Source: Donghicola sp041224595
Lineage (GTDB): Bacteria; Pseudomonadota; Alphaproteobacteria; Rhodobacterales; Rhodobacteraceae
Length of the DNA: 51,750 nt
Reading direction: 5' to 3'
NCBI RefSeq assembly: GCF_041224595.1
Contig: NZ_JBGFGN010000099.1
Coordinates: 1-51,750 of the forward strand
The notes below the pieces were generated by a model. The model ran no database searches. It had not been told where the DNA came from and saw nothing but the letters and a program-made list of their open reading frames with translations. The position numbers and the translations under genes are program-made. This document shows, piece after piece, positions 51,697-51,750 of this stretch (position 1 is its first letter; each line of letters opens with the position of its first letter).

Positions 51697-51750
51697 ATGA
51701 CAGTTAAGACAGTAGGCCTTGATCTGGCCAAGGATGTTTTTCAGGTTCAC
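51697..51750 (+). CDS. IS110-family transposase, start only (cut by window end)
   Basis: The first 18 residues (MTVKTVGLDLAKDVFQVH) are the typical N-terminus of IS110 DEDD transposases, including the first catalytic aspartate in GLDLAK. AAGGAG lies 8 nt upstream. The rest is outside the window. Confidence 0.85.
   Translation, partial: MTVKTVGLDLAKDVFQVH

Overview
The window looks like a chromosomal segment of an alphaproteobacterium of the Rhodobacteraceae (Roseobacter-type). The basis is gene content and order: a hisS-hisZ-hisG cluster with a short HisG, a B12-dependent NrdJ ribonucleotide reductase, xanthine dehydrogenase genes joined to a BMP-type ABC transporter, a dimethylglycine/sarcosine dehydrogenase-like flavoprotein, a DUF1489 protein and DUF6538-type integrases. 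No taxonomic search was possible.

Positions 1-1021 are the end of an IS21-like element (about 1-139) that cuts off the C-terminal part of a tyrosine integrase (140-1021). This is the remains of one integrated element. Positions 1142-21196 are a second, apparently intact island of about 20 kb. It is bounded by an 18-bp direct repeat equal to the 3' end of a tRNA-Gln gene (21179-21253, minus). Its integrase (18985-21021) lies just inside the tRNA-side end, and integrase-arm-like repeats sit near both ends. The two integrases next to two copies of the same attachment site imply tandem integration at one tRNA.

The island cargo, left to right, is as follows. First, a four-gene minus-strand operon (10476 to 1411): a PLD-like/SNF2-type helicase, a DUF4391 protein, a type III Mod methyltransferase and a type III Res nuclease. 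Next, a gene-free stretch with an array of small hairpins (10871-11204). Then a mobilization module: a MobC-like ribbon-helix-helix protein, a relaxase-like protein and a nested overlapping gene. Then a ribbon-helix-helix regulator with a perfect operator palindrome, divergent from a three-gene plus-strand set: an unknown protein, a triple-zinc-repeat GIY-YIG-like nuclease, and a FtsH-like AAA+/M41 protease without membrane segments. Last come a KfrA-like coiled-coil DNA-binding protein and the integrase. The protease/GIY-YIG pair is the best candidate for an undescribed system.

From 21254 onward the sequence reads as core chromosome: an SH3 protein, a 2-hydroxyacid dehydrogenase, panC-panB, the large flavoprotein, an EF-hand protein, an AhpD-like protein and a DadA-like oxidase. 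A long minus-strand operon follows (xdhA-xdhB-xdhC, ABC ATPase, two permeases, BMP binding protein), which looks like purine or nucleoside uptake and oxidation. Next are dnaE, slyX, hisS-hisZ-hisG, a DUF1489 gene and nrdJ. The right edge is again mobile: a possible IS21-type end behind nrdJ, an orphan tniQ, and the start of an IS110-family transposase cut by the window end.
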